Assembly (NCBI GenBank): GCA_003552525.1
Contig: PUNF01000021.1
Span: 1-33,152 of the forward strand
Direction of reading: 5' to 3'
From: Clostridia bacterium
Lineage (GTDB): Bacteria; Bacillota; Sulfobacillia; SLMV01
DNA length: 33,152 nt
Below are positions 22,766 to 30,890 of this stretch, piece by piece. The position numbers and the translations under genes are program-made. How positions within the stretch are numbered: position 1 is the stretch's first letter; every line of letters begins with the position of its first letter. A model generated the notes under the pieces. That model did not search any database. It worked only from the letters and a program-made list of their open reading frames with translations, and was not told the origin of the DNA.

Positions 22766-23731
22766 TTGGCTGACCGCTTAATCGCTACGCCGCCGCCACA
22801 CCTTAAAGCCGGTAACACTGTATCCGAAGCGATGCGCGATGTGATTATCGCGTTGATTCCCGTGTCGCTGGCGTCCATATACTTCTATCACTACTACGCC
22901 GCCTTCTTACTCGTGCTCTGCATGGGTACGGCGGCTATCACGGAGATCGTTGTACGTGCGGCCCTGAAGAAACGCCATACGCTGGGCGACCTGAGCGCGG
23001 TCCTAACCGGACTATTCGTCGCCCTCCTCATGTCACCGGGTTCACCATGGTGGACCGCCGTTTTGGCGACCATCCTCGCCGTCGGCGTGGCCAAGGAACT
23101 GATGGGTGGGCTGGGCTGGAATCTGTTCAACCCGGCCTTGTTCGGCAGCGTGGCCACCATCATCCTGGCGCCGTGGTTCGGATTCCTCAGCAGGGATCTT
23201 TCGCGACTCAATGTAAACTTCGGACCCATCGACGCAATCTCCCAGGCGACGCCGCGGGCGATGTTGATGCAGGGTGCATCGCTGCCGGACTACGGAACCA
23301 TGCTGCTTGGATTCCCCGGCGGCGCACTCTCGGAAACCTCGCCCCTTCTCGTCATCATCGGGGGTGCCTTCCTTCTCTACCGCGGCCACATCAACTGGCG
23401 CATCCCGGTCGCGATGATCGGCACGGTCGCGGTGTTATCGTTGCTCGCCGGAGGGGACGTCATCTACGAGATGCTGACCGGTGGGCTCATGCTCGGTGCG
23501 TTCTTCATGGCCACAGACTGGGTTACCAGTCCCATCAACAACAAGGGGAAATGGGTTTTCGGGATCGCCATCGGTGCACTGGTCGCCGTATTTCGTTTCG
23601 GCGTAGGTGCCACCGAGGGTGTGGCCTTCTCCATCCTCATTATGAACGCATTCGTGCCCCTGATCGAGCGCCTGACGAAGCATCCATCCTTCAGCGAGCC
23701 GGCGCCGAAGCCGGCTACCGAGGATGCGTAA
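22766..23731 (+). CDS. rnfD: Rnf complex membrane flavoprotein RnfD
   Basis: A 321-residue polytopic protein (about 9-10 membrane segments) of the RnfD/NqrB family, which carries a covalent FMN on the outer face and takes part in ion-coupled electron transfer. The flavinylation motif is D-A-I-S-Q-A-T, with the acceptor likely Thr162; Asp156, Ser159, Ala161 and Thr162 are kept, but the usual Gly before Ala-Thr is Gln. Other family blocks are E-L-M-G-G-L-G-W-N-L-F-N-P-A near residue 115 and the T-D-W-V-T-S-P segment near 250. The TTG at 22766 follows AAGGAGGAG. RnfG, E, A and B do not follow. Flavinylation would need an ApbE enzyme encoded elsewhere. Confidence 0.93.
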   Translation: MADRLIATPPPHLKAGNTVSEAMRDVIIALIPVSLASIYFYHYYAAFLLVLCMGTAAITEIVVRAALKKRHTLGDLSAVLTGLFVALLMSPGSPWWTAVLATILAVGVAKELMGGLGWNLFNPALFGSVATIILAPWFGFLSRDLSRLNVNFGPIDAISQATPRAMLMQGASLPDYGTMLLGFPGGALSETSPLLVIIGGAFLLYRGHINWRIPVAMIGTVAVLSLLAGGDVIYEMLTGGLMLGAFFMATDWVTSPINNKGKWVFGIAIGALVAVFRFGVGATEGVAFSILIMNAFVPLIERLTKHPSFSEPAPKPATEDA

Positions 23732-23753
23732 CGTCCTGGCATGACCGACACCC

Positions 23754-23781
23754 GGGCCTCCGCCGCTGGCGGCGGGGGCCC
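23754..23781 (+). terminator. GC-rich hairpin after rnfD
   Basis: An 11-bp stem (23754-23764 with 23771-23781, one T-G pair, 6-base loop) lies 22 bases after rnfD. No T-tract follows, so it may be a Rho-assisted end or an mRNA-stabilising structure. The rest of the 260-base gap to tatA holds a small TTCCC/GGGAA hairpin (23801-23816) and a TTGTCA hexamer near 23874 without a convincing -10; no gene was seen. Confidence 0.5.
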
Positions 23782-23991
23782 TCATGAAATACCGCGGGCG
23801 TTCCCCTGATCGGGAAAGGGCCCCACTACGACGAAGCCGGCGGAAGGCACACCGGCGACCGAGCCCTTGTCACATCGGGCAATTTGTGATGATATGTGGC
23901 TGCATCATAAGCATAATTGGGAAATCGGGGTGAGGGATACACTCCCCGGTCCCGGTGAGATCCGGATGTGATTGCGAAAGGAGAGCCCCAC

Positions 23992-24177
23992 ATGTTTGGT
24001 CTGGGCCCTACGGAACTACTCATCATCCTCGGTGTTGTCCTCCTGATATTCGGGCCGAGCAAACTCCCGGAGGTCGGCCGCGCGATCGGCCGCGGGATTC
24101 GCGAGTTTCGCTCCGCCGCCAAGGATATCGAGGAGGCCGCACAGGCTCCCGACGAAGAAGAAAGCACGAAGGAGTGA
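23992..24177 (+). CDS. tatA: Sec-independent translocase subunit TatA/E
   Basis: A 61-residue protein with one N-terminal membrane helix, the F-G-P-S-K-L-P-E-V-G-R-A-I-G hinge and amphipathic helix typical of TatA, and an acidic tail. TatA multimers form the pore for folded twin-arginine substrates. The ATG at 23992 follows AAAGGAGA; an in-frame codon at 23968 precedes that site and is not used. It pairs with tatC downstream, and the Tat-dependent FdhA encoded a few kilobases upstream is an obvious client. Confidence 0.95.
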   Translation: MFGLGPTELLIILGVVLLIFGPSKLPEVGRAIGRGIREFRSAAKDIEEAAQAPDEEESTKE

Positions 24178-24234
24178 CGGCTTTCTTCCGGCGGTGCGAC
24201 TTCGACCCGACGCAACTCCAGCGGGAGGCCCCTC

Positions 24235-24933
24235 GTGCAGGAAACCGGAATGTCTCTCGGCGAACACTTTGTCGAGCTTAGAAACCGAATCATCATATCC
24301 CTGGTCGCGATCTTCGCCGGCGCACTCGTCAGCTTCATTTTCTCCGAGCACCTGATCACCTACTTCACCCAGCACGCCGGAGAACTCGTGTTCCTCAGTC
24401 CACCGGAGGCCTTCATTACCTCCATAAAGCTATCCGTATTCGTCGGCTTCATGGCTGCCCTTCCGATCGTGTTGAGCCAGTTTTGGCTCTTCATATTACC
24501 GGCACTCACCCGGAGCGAGCGCATCACGCTGTATATCGTGATCCCCAGTTCCATCCTGCTCTTTTACGCGGGCATCGTCTTCTGCTTCTACCTTGTGCTC
24601 CCCATGGCCGTAAGGTTCCTCACGGAGTTCGGCTCCCCGGCCCTCGCACCCATGTTCAGCCTGCGAAACTACGTGGCCTTTATGTTACAGTTGCTGCTAC
24701 CCTTCGGCCTGGTCTTCGAGATTCCGCTGATGACCTCCATCCTGGTACGACTACGGCTGATATCCGCCCGCGCGCTAAGACGGTCGAGAAAGTATGCACT
24801 CGTGATCGTGTTCGTGGTGGCCGCCATACTCACACCACCCGACATCACCACGCAGCTCATGCTGGCGTTGCCCATCATCCTCCTGTACGAGGTCAGCATC
24901 CTACTGGCCTGGATCCTGCGTCCCCGCGGGTAG
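24235..24933 (+). CDS. tatC: Sec-independent translocase subunit TatC
   Basis: A 232-residue, six-helix membrane protein that recognises the twin-arginine signal. Conserved features are H-F-V-E-L-R-N-R-I at the N-terminal cytoplasmic face, the L-S-P-P-E-A-F periplasmic loop, and the F-G-L-V-F-E-I-P-L segment with its buried glutamate. The start is a GTG at 24235 with GGGAGG upstream; an ATG five codons later is possible. It follows tatA by 57 bases and completes a minimal TatAC system, as in many Gram-positive bacteria without TatB. Confidence 0.95.
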   Translation: MQETGMSLGEHFVELRNRIIISLVAIFAGALVSFIFSEHLITYFTQHAGELVFLSPPEAFITSIKLSVFVGFMAALPIVLSQFWLFILPALTRSERITLYIVIPSSILLFYAGIVFCFYLVLPMAVRFLTEFGSPALAPMFSLRNYVAFMLQLLLPFGLVFEIPLMTSILVRLRLISARALRRSRKYALVIVFVVAAILTPPDITTQLMLALPIILLYEVSILLAWILRPRG

Positions 24934-25093
24934 TCAGCCGGGAGTTTTGCTTCCCGCGAAAATCGGATATGATGTTCCCTGGGCACGGCCGCGGATGATA
25001 CCTGAATCCTTGTGATGCGATGGTGCATCCCCATCGAGGCGCGCGATCCATACCGGATGCAGCGCGAGCACGAATACCAAAAGTAATTACGAA

Positions 25094-25145
25094 TATACTT
25101 GATGTCGGCGCCACCTTGTGCTAAGATTCACAAGGTGGCGCCGAC
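25094..25145 (+). repeat. Perfect 17-bp inverted repeat just downstream of a -10-like TATACT
   Basis: GTCGGCGCCACCTTGTG (25104-25120) is inverted exactly at 25129-25145, with an 8-base loop (CTAAGATT). A TATACT at 25094-25099 stands five bases before it, without a good -35. A transcript from here would begin with this hairpin. It could act as an operator, a stabilising 5' hairpin or a terminator; no T-tract follows. The remainder of 24934-25183 shows no gene. Confidence 0.75.
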
Positions 25146-25183
25146 GTTTAATTGTGGGTTCGTTCCGGGAATGGAGGCACCAA

Positions 25184-25717
25184 ATGCATCGCGCAAGAAT
25201 GGGTGGATGGGCCTTGTATATCGCTACCGGAATAGGATTTATTGCGTTAGCACTGCTCAGCGGTGATCCGCTGTGGATGCTCCCCATTGCACTCATTGCG
25301 GCCGGTTATTTCGCCGGCCTGATTAAGCAGATGCGAAATGCCGCACCCCCCGGTAACACGTCGAGAAACGAAATCTTGCTCACCATGGCCATTGCCATCG
25401 CCGCGGCGAGTGCAACGTGGTTTATCAACCACGAGCTCGGTTATGGGGCCTTGGTCGCGAGTGGGCTCATCGGCGTAATCGCGGGGGTCACACTGCCCCA
25501 TCACCTCGCTGGCGCCGCCTACGCCGCATCCTTCGTCGGTATGTCCGCAAACGCGGTGTTGCCGACCATGACCACGGCGTGGGTGGCCGGGGCGATAGCC
25601 GGAATCATCATCGTATCCACCGGACCGGTCTTCGGCGGAATCGGTGGGAAGGGCGGGACCGCGGCGGCCGCGGCCGTTCTCATTACCTCGGCCCTGATCT
25701 TTACGGTAGGAGCGTGA
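25184..25717 (+). CDS. Small polytopic membrane protein of unknown function (member 1 of a paralogous pair)
   Basis: A 177-residue protein with about six or seven hydrophobic segments and few charges, not recognised. The ATG at 25184 is preceded by GGAGG at 7 bases; the open frame reaches back to 25118 but that would run through the inverted repeat. Residues about 60-177 align by eye with nearly the whole neighbouring 146-residue protein. Shared landmarks are a G-A-L-V-A-S/G-A-V-L-G-S segment, a Y-A-x-S-F-V-G-M-S/Y-A-G-M-I-S segment, and V-A-G-A-I-A followed by a G-P-V-F-G-G-I-G-G-K-G-G-T loop. This suggests two related subunits of one membrane complex, perhaps a transporter. No catalytic or metal-site motif is visible. 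Confidence 0.82.
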   Translation: MHRARMGGWALYIATGIGFIALALLSGDPLWMLPIALIAAGYFAGLIKQMRNAAPPGNTSRNEILLTMAIAIAAASATWFINHELGYGALVASGLIGVIAGVTLPHHLAGAAYAASFVGMSANAVLPTMTTAWVAGAIAGIIIVSTGPVFGGIGGKGGTAAAAAVLITSALIFTVGA

Positions 25718-25723
25718 TGAATC

Positions 25724-26164
25724 GTGTTCTCCATGGAATTGTTGGCCATTCTTCTGGCGGCGGTATTCGGCGGTGTCACCGCGCACTTCGTGAGCGTCCA
25801 GCTGCAACGGGGCGCGGTGCTCGGATCTGCGATCGTCGTGCTGTTTAGTGGCCTCGTGTTTCCGGCCATCTTTGGGCCACTCGGCACCCAGCTCGCCCTG
25901 GCCGCCACCACCGCCTCCTACGCCGGCATGATCTCCGAGCAAAAATGCGCGGGGCTTTTTCCGATGGTTGCCATTTCCGTGGTCGCGGGCGCGTTCTTCG
26001 CGATCTCCCACTCGGTATTTCCCGGGGTCGGGGGGCGCCTGGGCACCATCGCCGCCATCGCCTGCCTGAGCGTTATCGGTTACCGGTCATTGCTGGCCCA
26101 GGTACCGGTGGCCCGTACCCAGCAAGAACAGACCGAGAGCTACCGCCGGTTCCCACGGAAATAG
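25724..26164 (+). CDS. Small polytopic membrane protein of unknown function (member 2 of a paralogous pair)
   Basis: A 146-residue hydrophobic protein with about four or five membrane segments and a short charged tail (Q-Q-E-Q-T-E-S). It begins 6 bases after its partner with a GTG at 25724; TAGGAG lies about 11 bases upstream, and an ATG at 25733 is the alternative. It resembles the C-terminal two thirds of the preceding protein, including V-A-G-A-F-F-A and a G-V-G-G-R-L-G-T loop matching the partner's G-I-G-G-K-G-G-T. The two are surely cotranscribed. They converge on the ornithine operon with 82 bases between, and no clear terminator was seen there. Function unknown. Confidence 0.82.
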   Translation: MFSMELLAILLAAVFGGVTAHFVSVQLQRGAVLGSAIVVLFSGLVFPAIFGPLGTQLALAATTASYAGMISEQKCAGLFPMVAISVVAGAFFAISHSVFPGVGGRLGTIAAIACLSVIGYRSLLAQVPVARTQQEQTESYRRFPRK

Positions 26165-26246
26165 CGGCGACTGAGGATCCTACCGCCCCAAGATCGCCGC
26201 CTTCTTCTCCACCCAAATCGCGACGCCACCGCGAAACGCACTCGCG

Positions 26247-27329
26247 TCAAGGCAACTCGCGAATCATCGATTTCTCTACGTAACGTGACATGAACAGGTA
26301 CAGCAGGGCACTGTAGCCGCGGACGGTAAAGCGCAATACGTCCCCAACCGCCGGGCGCTCTTCTGCCGATTCAACGTCGAGGATCAGGTGATCCGAGGAG
26401 GCGCCCAGGATGTGGATACCGGGATCCTCGGGCTGGAGACCGTCGGGTTCCACATCCGCCCGCCCGACCCCGACGATGGCCCGGAGACGATCCCCGTGAT
26501 CCTCGAATTGCGGCGTCTGCCCGAAGGCGTCCTGGCCGGTCTCACCGAGCGGCATCGAAGGTTTCACCTTCACTTCCAGCACCTCTGCACATAACGTAAA
26601 GACATCCTGGTGCATTCCCGCGATCGGACGTCGATACATGCTCTCATTTCCCAAGAAAATGATCTCCCCAAGGCGCAGGTTGTTTACTTCTCCGGGCACC
26701 TCCCCGGCTTCCAGCATGCTCCAGTTGGCGGAATTCCCTCCCGATACCATCGGTATGCGACGGCCAAGGACACCCTGCAGCACCGAGCGCGCGCGGAGCA
26801 AACGCGCCATGTTCTCCTCGTCGGGAATGACGCCACCGTAACAAGCAAGGTTGGTCCCGACGCCCACGACGTCCAGGTGGGATAGGTTTTGCAGGGCATT
26901 GCCCATATCCTCGATCTCATCGGGCCACACGCCCTCGCGGAGGTCACCCACATCCACCATGATGACGACCCCGTGGCGCCCACCAAGATCTCCGGCGGCG
27001 CCATCGAGGGCCTTGAGGGTCTCGACTTCACTATTGAGGCTCAATTGGGCCAGTTCCACCGTCTCGCGGGCCCGGGAGGGCATGGGTAGCCGCAACAGCC
27101 CGCGCTGGACCCCGGGAGCATGTTGCGCGAGGCTTCTCAGGTTCGCCAGCCGCGAATCCGCCATGCTGCGAAAGCCGGCGGCGTGAAGGCACCGCACCAG
27201 CTCCGGATGTGCAGAGACCACCTTCGTAACCGCCGTCGGCTCTATCTCCCGACGCCTGCACTCGCGCAGGATGTAGCGCGCATTGGTGTCCAGGCGCTTC
27301 AGGTTGACCTCTACCGCTGGATACTGCAA
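26247..27329 (-). CDS. orr: Ornithine racemase (alanine-racemase fold, PLP)
   Basis: A 360-residue type-III-fold PLP enzyme that converts L-ornithine to D-ornithine, the substrate of the aminomutase encoded in the same operon. The PLP lysine is in T-A-V-T-K-V-V near residue 36. Other features are M-V-D-V-G-D-L-R-E-G at about 120, G-V-G-T-N-L-A-C-Y-G at about 155, and a Ser/Gly phosphate-binding stretch in V-S-G-G-N-S-A-N. Among alanine racemase-like proteins this pattern fits the YhfX/Orr group. The start is a TTG at 27327-27329 behind GGAGGAGGAG, overlapping the preceding reading frame by 19 bases. It is the last gene of the operon. Orr function is inferred from fold and context. Confidence 0.9.
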   Translation of the reverse strand: MQYPAVEVNLKRLDTNARYILRECRRREIEPTAVTKVVSAHPELVRCLHAAGFRSMADSRLANLRSLAQHAPGVQRGLLRLPMPSRARETVELAQLSLNSEVETLKALDGAAGDLGGRHGVVIMVDVGDLREGVWPDEIEDMGNALQNLSHLDVVGVGTNLACYGGVIPDEENMARLLRARSVLQGVLGRRIPMVSGGNSANWSMLEAGEVPGEVNNLRLGEIIFLGNESMYRRPIAGMHQDVFTLCAEVLEVKVKPSMPLGETGQDAFGQTPQFEDHGDRLRAIVGVGRADVEPDGLQPEDPGIHILGASSDHLILDVESAEERPAVGDVLRFTVRGYSALLYLFMSRYVEKSMIRELP

Positions 27330-28696
27330 AGCGACTCCTCCTCCATTCCGAGGGATGCCATTAGTAGCCGGGCCGCAGCATCCCCGTTGACAAGGGACAA
27401 CATCCCCGCGGCCGCCATGATGTAATCGTGATCCACCATGACCTCGGCCGATCGGGGATAGAGGGCCGCCGGCACCGGGCGTGATAATGCTTCCCGCAGG
27501 ATCTCGAGACCCCCCGGGAGGCGCGTCAGGGCGCCACCGGTTCCGATCACCAGGCGAACCTCGGTGAGATCCTTGCCCTCCGCCACCGTCATCCTTCCTG
27601 ATGGTCCGAACAGATGCCGGGTACGTCCGGCGTGACGCCCCAATGCAACACTCACGGCCTCGCGGGTGAGCCTTTGCACCAGGGCTCGTTCCTTCTCCGT
27701 CTCGGGCACCGGACCAAGTGTCTCCAGCACCGCGGCCACAGAGAAACCCAGATCATCCTCGAGCGCTTCCTCGCCAATCCCCGAGACCAAATTGAACACG
27801 TTGACGTAAACGCCCAGGTCACCCTCTACCGTGCGCTTGGCGAAGGGTTCGGGGGCGACCAGGATGCGAGCGATCTCCTCGGACCCCTCTGTAACAGAGT
27901 GCACGTCGGTCGTCGCGCCCCCGACATCGATCGCGACCAGGTCCCCGACGCGCTCGTGAAAGCAACGCGCCGCCTGCATCACGGCACCGGGGACCGGCAT
28001 GATCTCCCCATCGATCAGTTCCCGGACCCGCCCCATCCCGGGCGCACGCACGATGTGTTCTTCGAATATGCGCTGAATGGCCCGACGGGTAGGCTCGATC
28101 TCCAGCTGGTCAATACGGGGATACACGTTGTCGACGACATGAACGCGGTTTCCGAGGATCTCCTCGACTTCTTTGCGGGCTGCGATATTGCCCGCGTAAA
28201 CGACCGGAGCCTCGAGCCCGAGTGAAGCCAGCTTCTGTGCATTGGCAATAACCGTTTCCCGTTCTCCGTAATCCACGCCCCCGGCAAGGAGCAGGATGCT
28301 GGGATTGATCTCTGCGACGGTGCGAAGATCCGCATCACTCATTTGCCCTGCAGTGACCTGCCGCACGACGGCCCCGGCCCCCAGGGCCGCCTCGTTGGCC
28401 GCTTTCACGGTCATGTCGTAGACCAGGCCGTGCACTGTCATCTGCAGTCCACCGGCCGCAGAGGAACACGCCAGAAAACGCTCCCATTCGACGGAGCGCA
28501 CCCCGAGGGTCTGCGCCAGTTCGTCCAGGGCCTGGCGAAGGCCCACCACCACGTCACCTTCCTCGACCGTGGTGGGGCCCGCCCCCTGCCCCAGGAGGTG
28601 GGCCGCCCCATCCTTTACCCCGGCAAAGGCGCTCACCACGGTGGTGGTACTCCCGATCTCGGCCACCAGGACCTCTACCGTGCGGGTGTCACTCAC
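27311..28696 (-). CDS. GlmL/MutL-family ATPase, probable aminomutase reactivation factor
   Basis: A 461-residue ASKHA-fold (actin/Hsp70-like) protein of the GlmL/MutL family. The phosphate-1 loop is V-A-E-I-G-S-T-T-T near residue 15 and the second is A-I-D-V-G-G-A-T-T-D near residue 250. Relatives lie next to adenosylcobalamin mutases and are thought to reactivate enzyme that has lost or damaged its B12. Here it directly follows oraE, overlapping it by 8 bases (GTGAGTGA), which points to ornithine aminomutase as client. The start is GTG at 28694-28696 with GAAGGA upstream. The family is secure; the reactivation role is inferred. Confidence 0.9.
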   Translation of the reverse strand: MSDTRTVEVLVAEIGSTTTVVSAFAGVKDGAAHLLGQGAGPTTVEEGDVVVGLRQALDELAQTLGVRSVEWERFLACSSAAGGLQMTVHGLVYDMTVKAANEAALGAGAVVRQVTAGQMSDADLRTVAEINPSILLLAGGVDYGERETVIANAQKLASLGLEAPVVYAGNIAARKEVEEILGNRVHVVDNVYPRIDQLEIEPTRRAIQRIFEEHIVRAPGMGRVRELIDGEIMPVPGAVMQAARCFHERVGDLVAIDVGGATTDVHSVTEGSEEIARILVAPEPFAKRTVEGDLGVYVNVFNLVSGIGEEALEDDLGFSVAAVLETLGPVPETEKERALVQRLTREAVSVALGRHAGRTRHLFGPSGRMTVAEGKDLTEVRLVIGTGGALTRLPGGLEILREALSRPVPAALYPRSAEVMVDHDYIMAAAGMLSLVNGDAAARLLMASLGMEEESLCSIQR

Positions 28697-30890
28697 CGGC
28701 GGATCCTTCCTCGCGCGCTCTCACCAGCGCACTCGCCACGTCATGTCCCGTGGTACCCCGGCCGAAACCGGCATCCAGCCCGGCGCTGCGTGCCAGGTCA
28801 TCGGTCACCTGGGTACCGCCTGCGATCAGGGTGACCCGCTCCCGAATGCCCTTCTCGCGGGCCAGTTGTTCGAGGCGCTGCATGTTCTTTCGATGCACAT
28901 CCGCGTGGGTGATGATCGTGCTGATAAGTATGCCGGAGGCATTGGTCTCGATCGCGGCGTCGATGGCCTTGTCCACCGGCACGGAGGTGCCCAGGTAGAC
29001 GCATTCGATGCCGAACTTCTCGAGGCCACCGTGTTTAATATCGATGATCTCCCGCATGCCCACGGAATGCTCGTCTTCACCGACTGTGGCCGCCACGACG
29101 GTCATGGGCTCCTTCTTGACCGCTTCACGGATCTCGTCCTCGGAGAGGAGTTCCTCCTTTTCGGGAATCACCAGCTGCGACGTGTCGATGTCGAAATCGA
29201 CGCGCCCCTTGATTTCCACGTACGTACCCTCTGCGGGCTGCATCACCCCGGTGTGGATCACCTCGGCATCCATGAGCCCCAGTCGCTCTGCGATCTGCAG
29301 CGCGGCGTAGTAGGCGATCTCCTCGGCGGCCGGGAGCATCATGTGCATGGTGAGCCAGCCATCACCCAGCCATTCGACCTCGGGTTTGATGCGGTCGGAA
29401 TCGCGCAGCGAAGCATTCTCTTGCAGGCGCGCGTGCACATTATCCTCGGGATCCAACTCATCGATGTAAACGATCTTGTCCGGATCACACAGGGTACAGC
29501 CACCAATTTCCTGGCACGCGCGATCACCCTCGTCGACTTTCAGCGCATTGTACCCAAAGTGCTCGCACACGGGCGCGAGGTAATCGGAATCCCGCGGGAC
29601 GACGCTGTCGGCCGCGATCCCGCCCTCGGGATCACGGGCAATGCCGTCACCATTTCGCTCGGGGTAGTACCCGGAGTCGACGAAGTAACCGCGCGCAACG
29701 GCCTCGAAGTACCCGCCGACCTCGAGAATCTCCTCGAGGAAGAGCACCGCGCGTTCGATGATCTCCCGCTTCTTGTCCGCGAGGGGTCCGTCCTTTTTCA
29801 GCTCCACCATATCGAGGATACCGTCCATGCCGAGCAGGGCCTGCTTGGCGGTGTCCACGGCAGCCACGTTGAAATGATGCCAGGGGACGTTCCGGCCCTC
29901 GTCCGGTGTGATGGTGCTTTGCACATCCACCGAGGTCAACCGGGATATCAGCAGATTGAGCACGTGGGTAACCGTCGCCTCGCGGGTATCGGACTCGATG
30001 TAGCGCGTATTCATCTGCGCACGCATCTGGCAATCGGCAAAAAGCTCCCGCAGGGCCACCGCATACGGCAGATCCATGGTGATCGCCGGCGCGGGCGGGG
30101 CTGTCGGCGGAACGGTGGAAAGCCCGATCAGGTCCTTGGGCATCCCCACTTCCTCCGAGTACTGGGTGTTGATGGCATGCTGGACGAGTAGCTCGGGCAT
30201 GACCTTCCAGGCCTCGCGCGCAGTGGCGTTCGCATTGTGGGCGCCATCGATTTGCAGGATTTGTGCCCAGGTCATGAGTTTCTTTGCCACGGCGGCATCG
30301 ACGAAGGAACGGATCATGTTCACGTTCCGGTAGAGGACGTTGTACTGGGGATCCTGGTGGGCCCCGTTTACTCCCTCCTCGGCGAACAACACGCCGATCT
30401 CGGGACCGGCCACCCCGCTGACATACGAGTGGAAGTTCAGCGGGCGGCCCACTTCGTCCTCGATGAAGTCCAATGCCTTGCGGGTCGCGCGGATCTGCTT
30501 GCGCGTGATGGGGATGCCACCGACACCCTCGGGCGTGCCCTCGATCAGGCCATCGAAGTGGCTCTGCCCCGCCGTGCGAATGACCATGAGGTGATCTGCA
30601 CCGTGCCAGGCCGCCATTCGCATCCGACGGAGGTCATCCTCGAACCGACCCGAGGCAATCTCGGTCGTGATCACGCACTCGGGCTGCGGATCAATACCAT
30701 CGAAGCTACGCGAGGCGGCGGGAAGCGGGATACCCTCCTCCTGCGGTTCAGCGATCTGCCGATAGGTAAACGGGCCGACCCGGGTCTCTTCGAGGGGGGT
30801 ACGCCACGTCCATCCGCGGCGTCGCGGACGATAATCTTCGAGGTCTGCCAATACGGTGTCGATGTCCAGCCTGCCGTCTTCCCTTAGCAT
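28689..30890 (-). CDS. oraE: D-ornithine 4,5-aminomutase large subunit
   Basis: A 733-residue catalytic subunit that, with OraS, moves the terminal amino group of D-ornithine to give 2,4-diaminopentanoate, using adenosylcobalamin and PLP. The N-terminal TIM-barrel region contains N-F-H-S-Y-V-S-G-V-A-G-P-E and the D-G-A-H-N-A-N-A-T block. The C-terminal B12 domain has the base-off motif D-E-H-S-V-G (Asp606, His608). Lys619 in D-I-K-H-G-G sits 11 residues after that histidine, the same spacing as the PLP lysine of the A. sticklandii enzyme (His618, Lys629). The ATG at 30888-30890 overlaps the end of oraS. Length matches the known protein (about 734). Confidence 0.97.
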   Translation of the reverse strand: MLREDGRLDIDTVLADLEDYRPRRRGWTWRTPLEETRVGPFTYRQIAEPQEEGIPLPAASRSFDGIDPQPECVITTEIASGRFEDDLRRMRMAAWHGADHLMVIRTAGQSHFDGLIEGTPEGVGGIPITRKQIRATRKALDFIEDEVGRPLNFHSYVSGVAGPEIGVLFAEEGVNGAHQDPQYNVLYRNVNMIRSFVDAAVAKKLMTWAQILQIDGAHNANATAREAWKVMPELLVQHAINTQYSEEVGMPKDLIGLSTVPPTAPPAPAITMDLPYAVALRELFADCQMRAQMNTRYIESDTREATVTHVLNLLISRLTSVDVQSTITPDEGRNVPWHHFNVAAVDTAKQALLGMDGILDMVELKKDGPLADKKREIIERAVLFLEEILEVGGYFEAVARGYFVDSGYYPERNGDGIARDPEGGIAADSVVPRDSDYLAPVCEHFGYNALKVDEGDRACQEIGGCTLCDPDKIVYIDELDPEDNVHARLQENASLRDSDRIKPEVEWLGDGWLTMHMMLPAAEEIAYYAALQIAERLGLMDAEVIHTGVMQPAEGTYVEIKGRVDFDIDTSQLVIPEKEELLSEDEIREAVKKEPMTVVAATVGEDEHSVGMREIIDIKHGGLEKFGIECVYLGTSVPVDKAIDAAIETNASGILISTIITHADVHRKNMQRLEQLAREKGIRERVTLIAGGTQVTDDLARSAGLDAGFGRGTTGHDVASALVRAREEGSAGE

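Noticed and set aside
21386-24000. Complete Rnf operon
   Set aside because: Only RnfC and RnfD are present; the 260 bases after rnfD hold no coding frame for RnfG and the next genes are tatA and tatC.
28569-30191. 540-codon plus-strand open frame over oraE
   Set aside because: It is antisense to oraE, which has clear catalytic motifs. The product has no recognisable domain.
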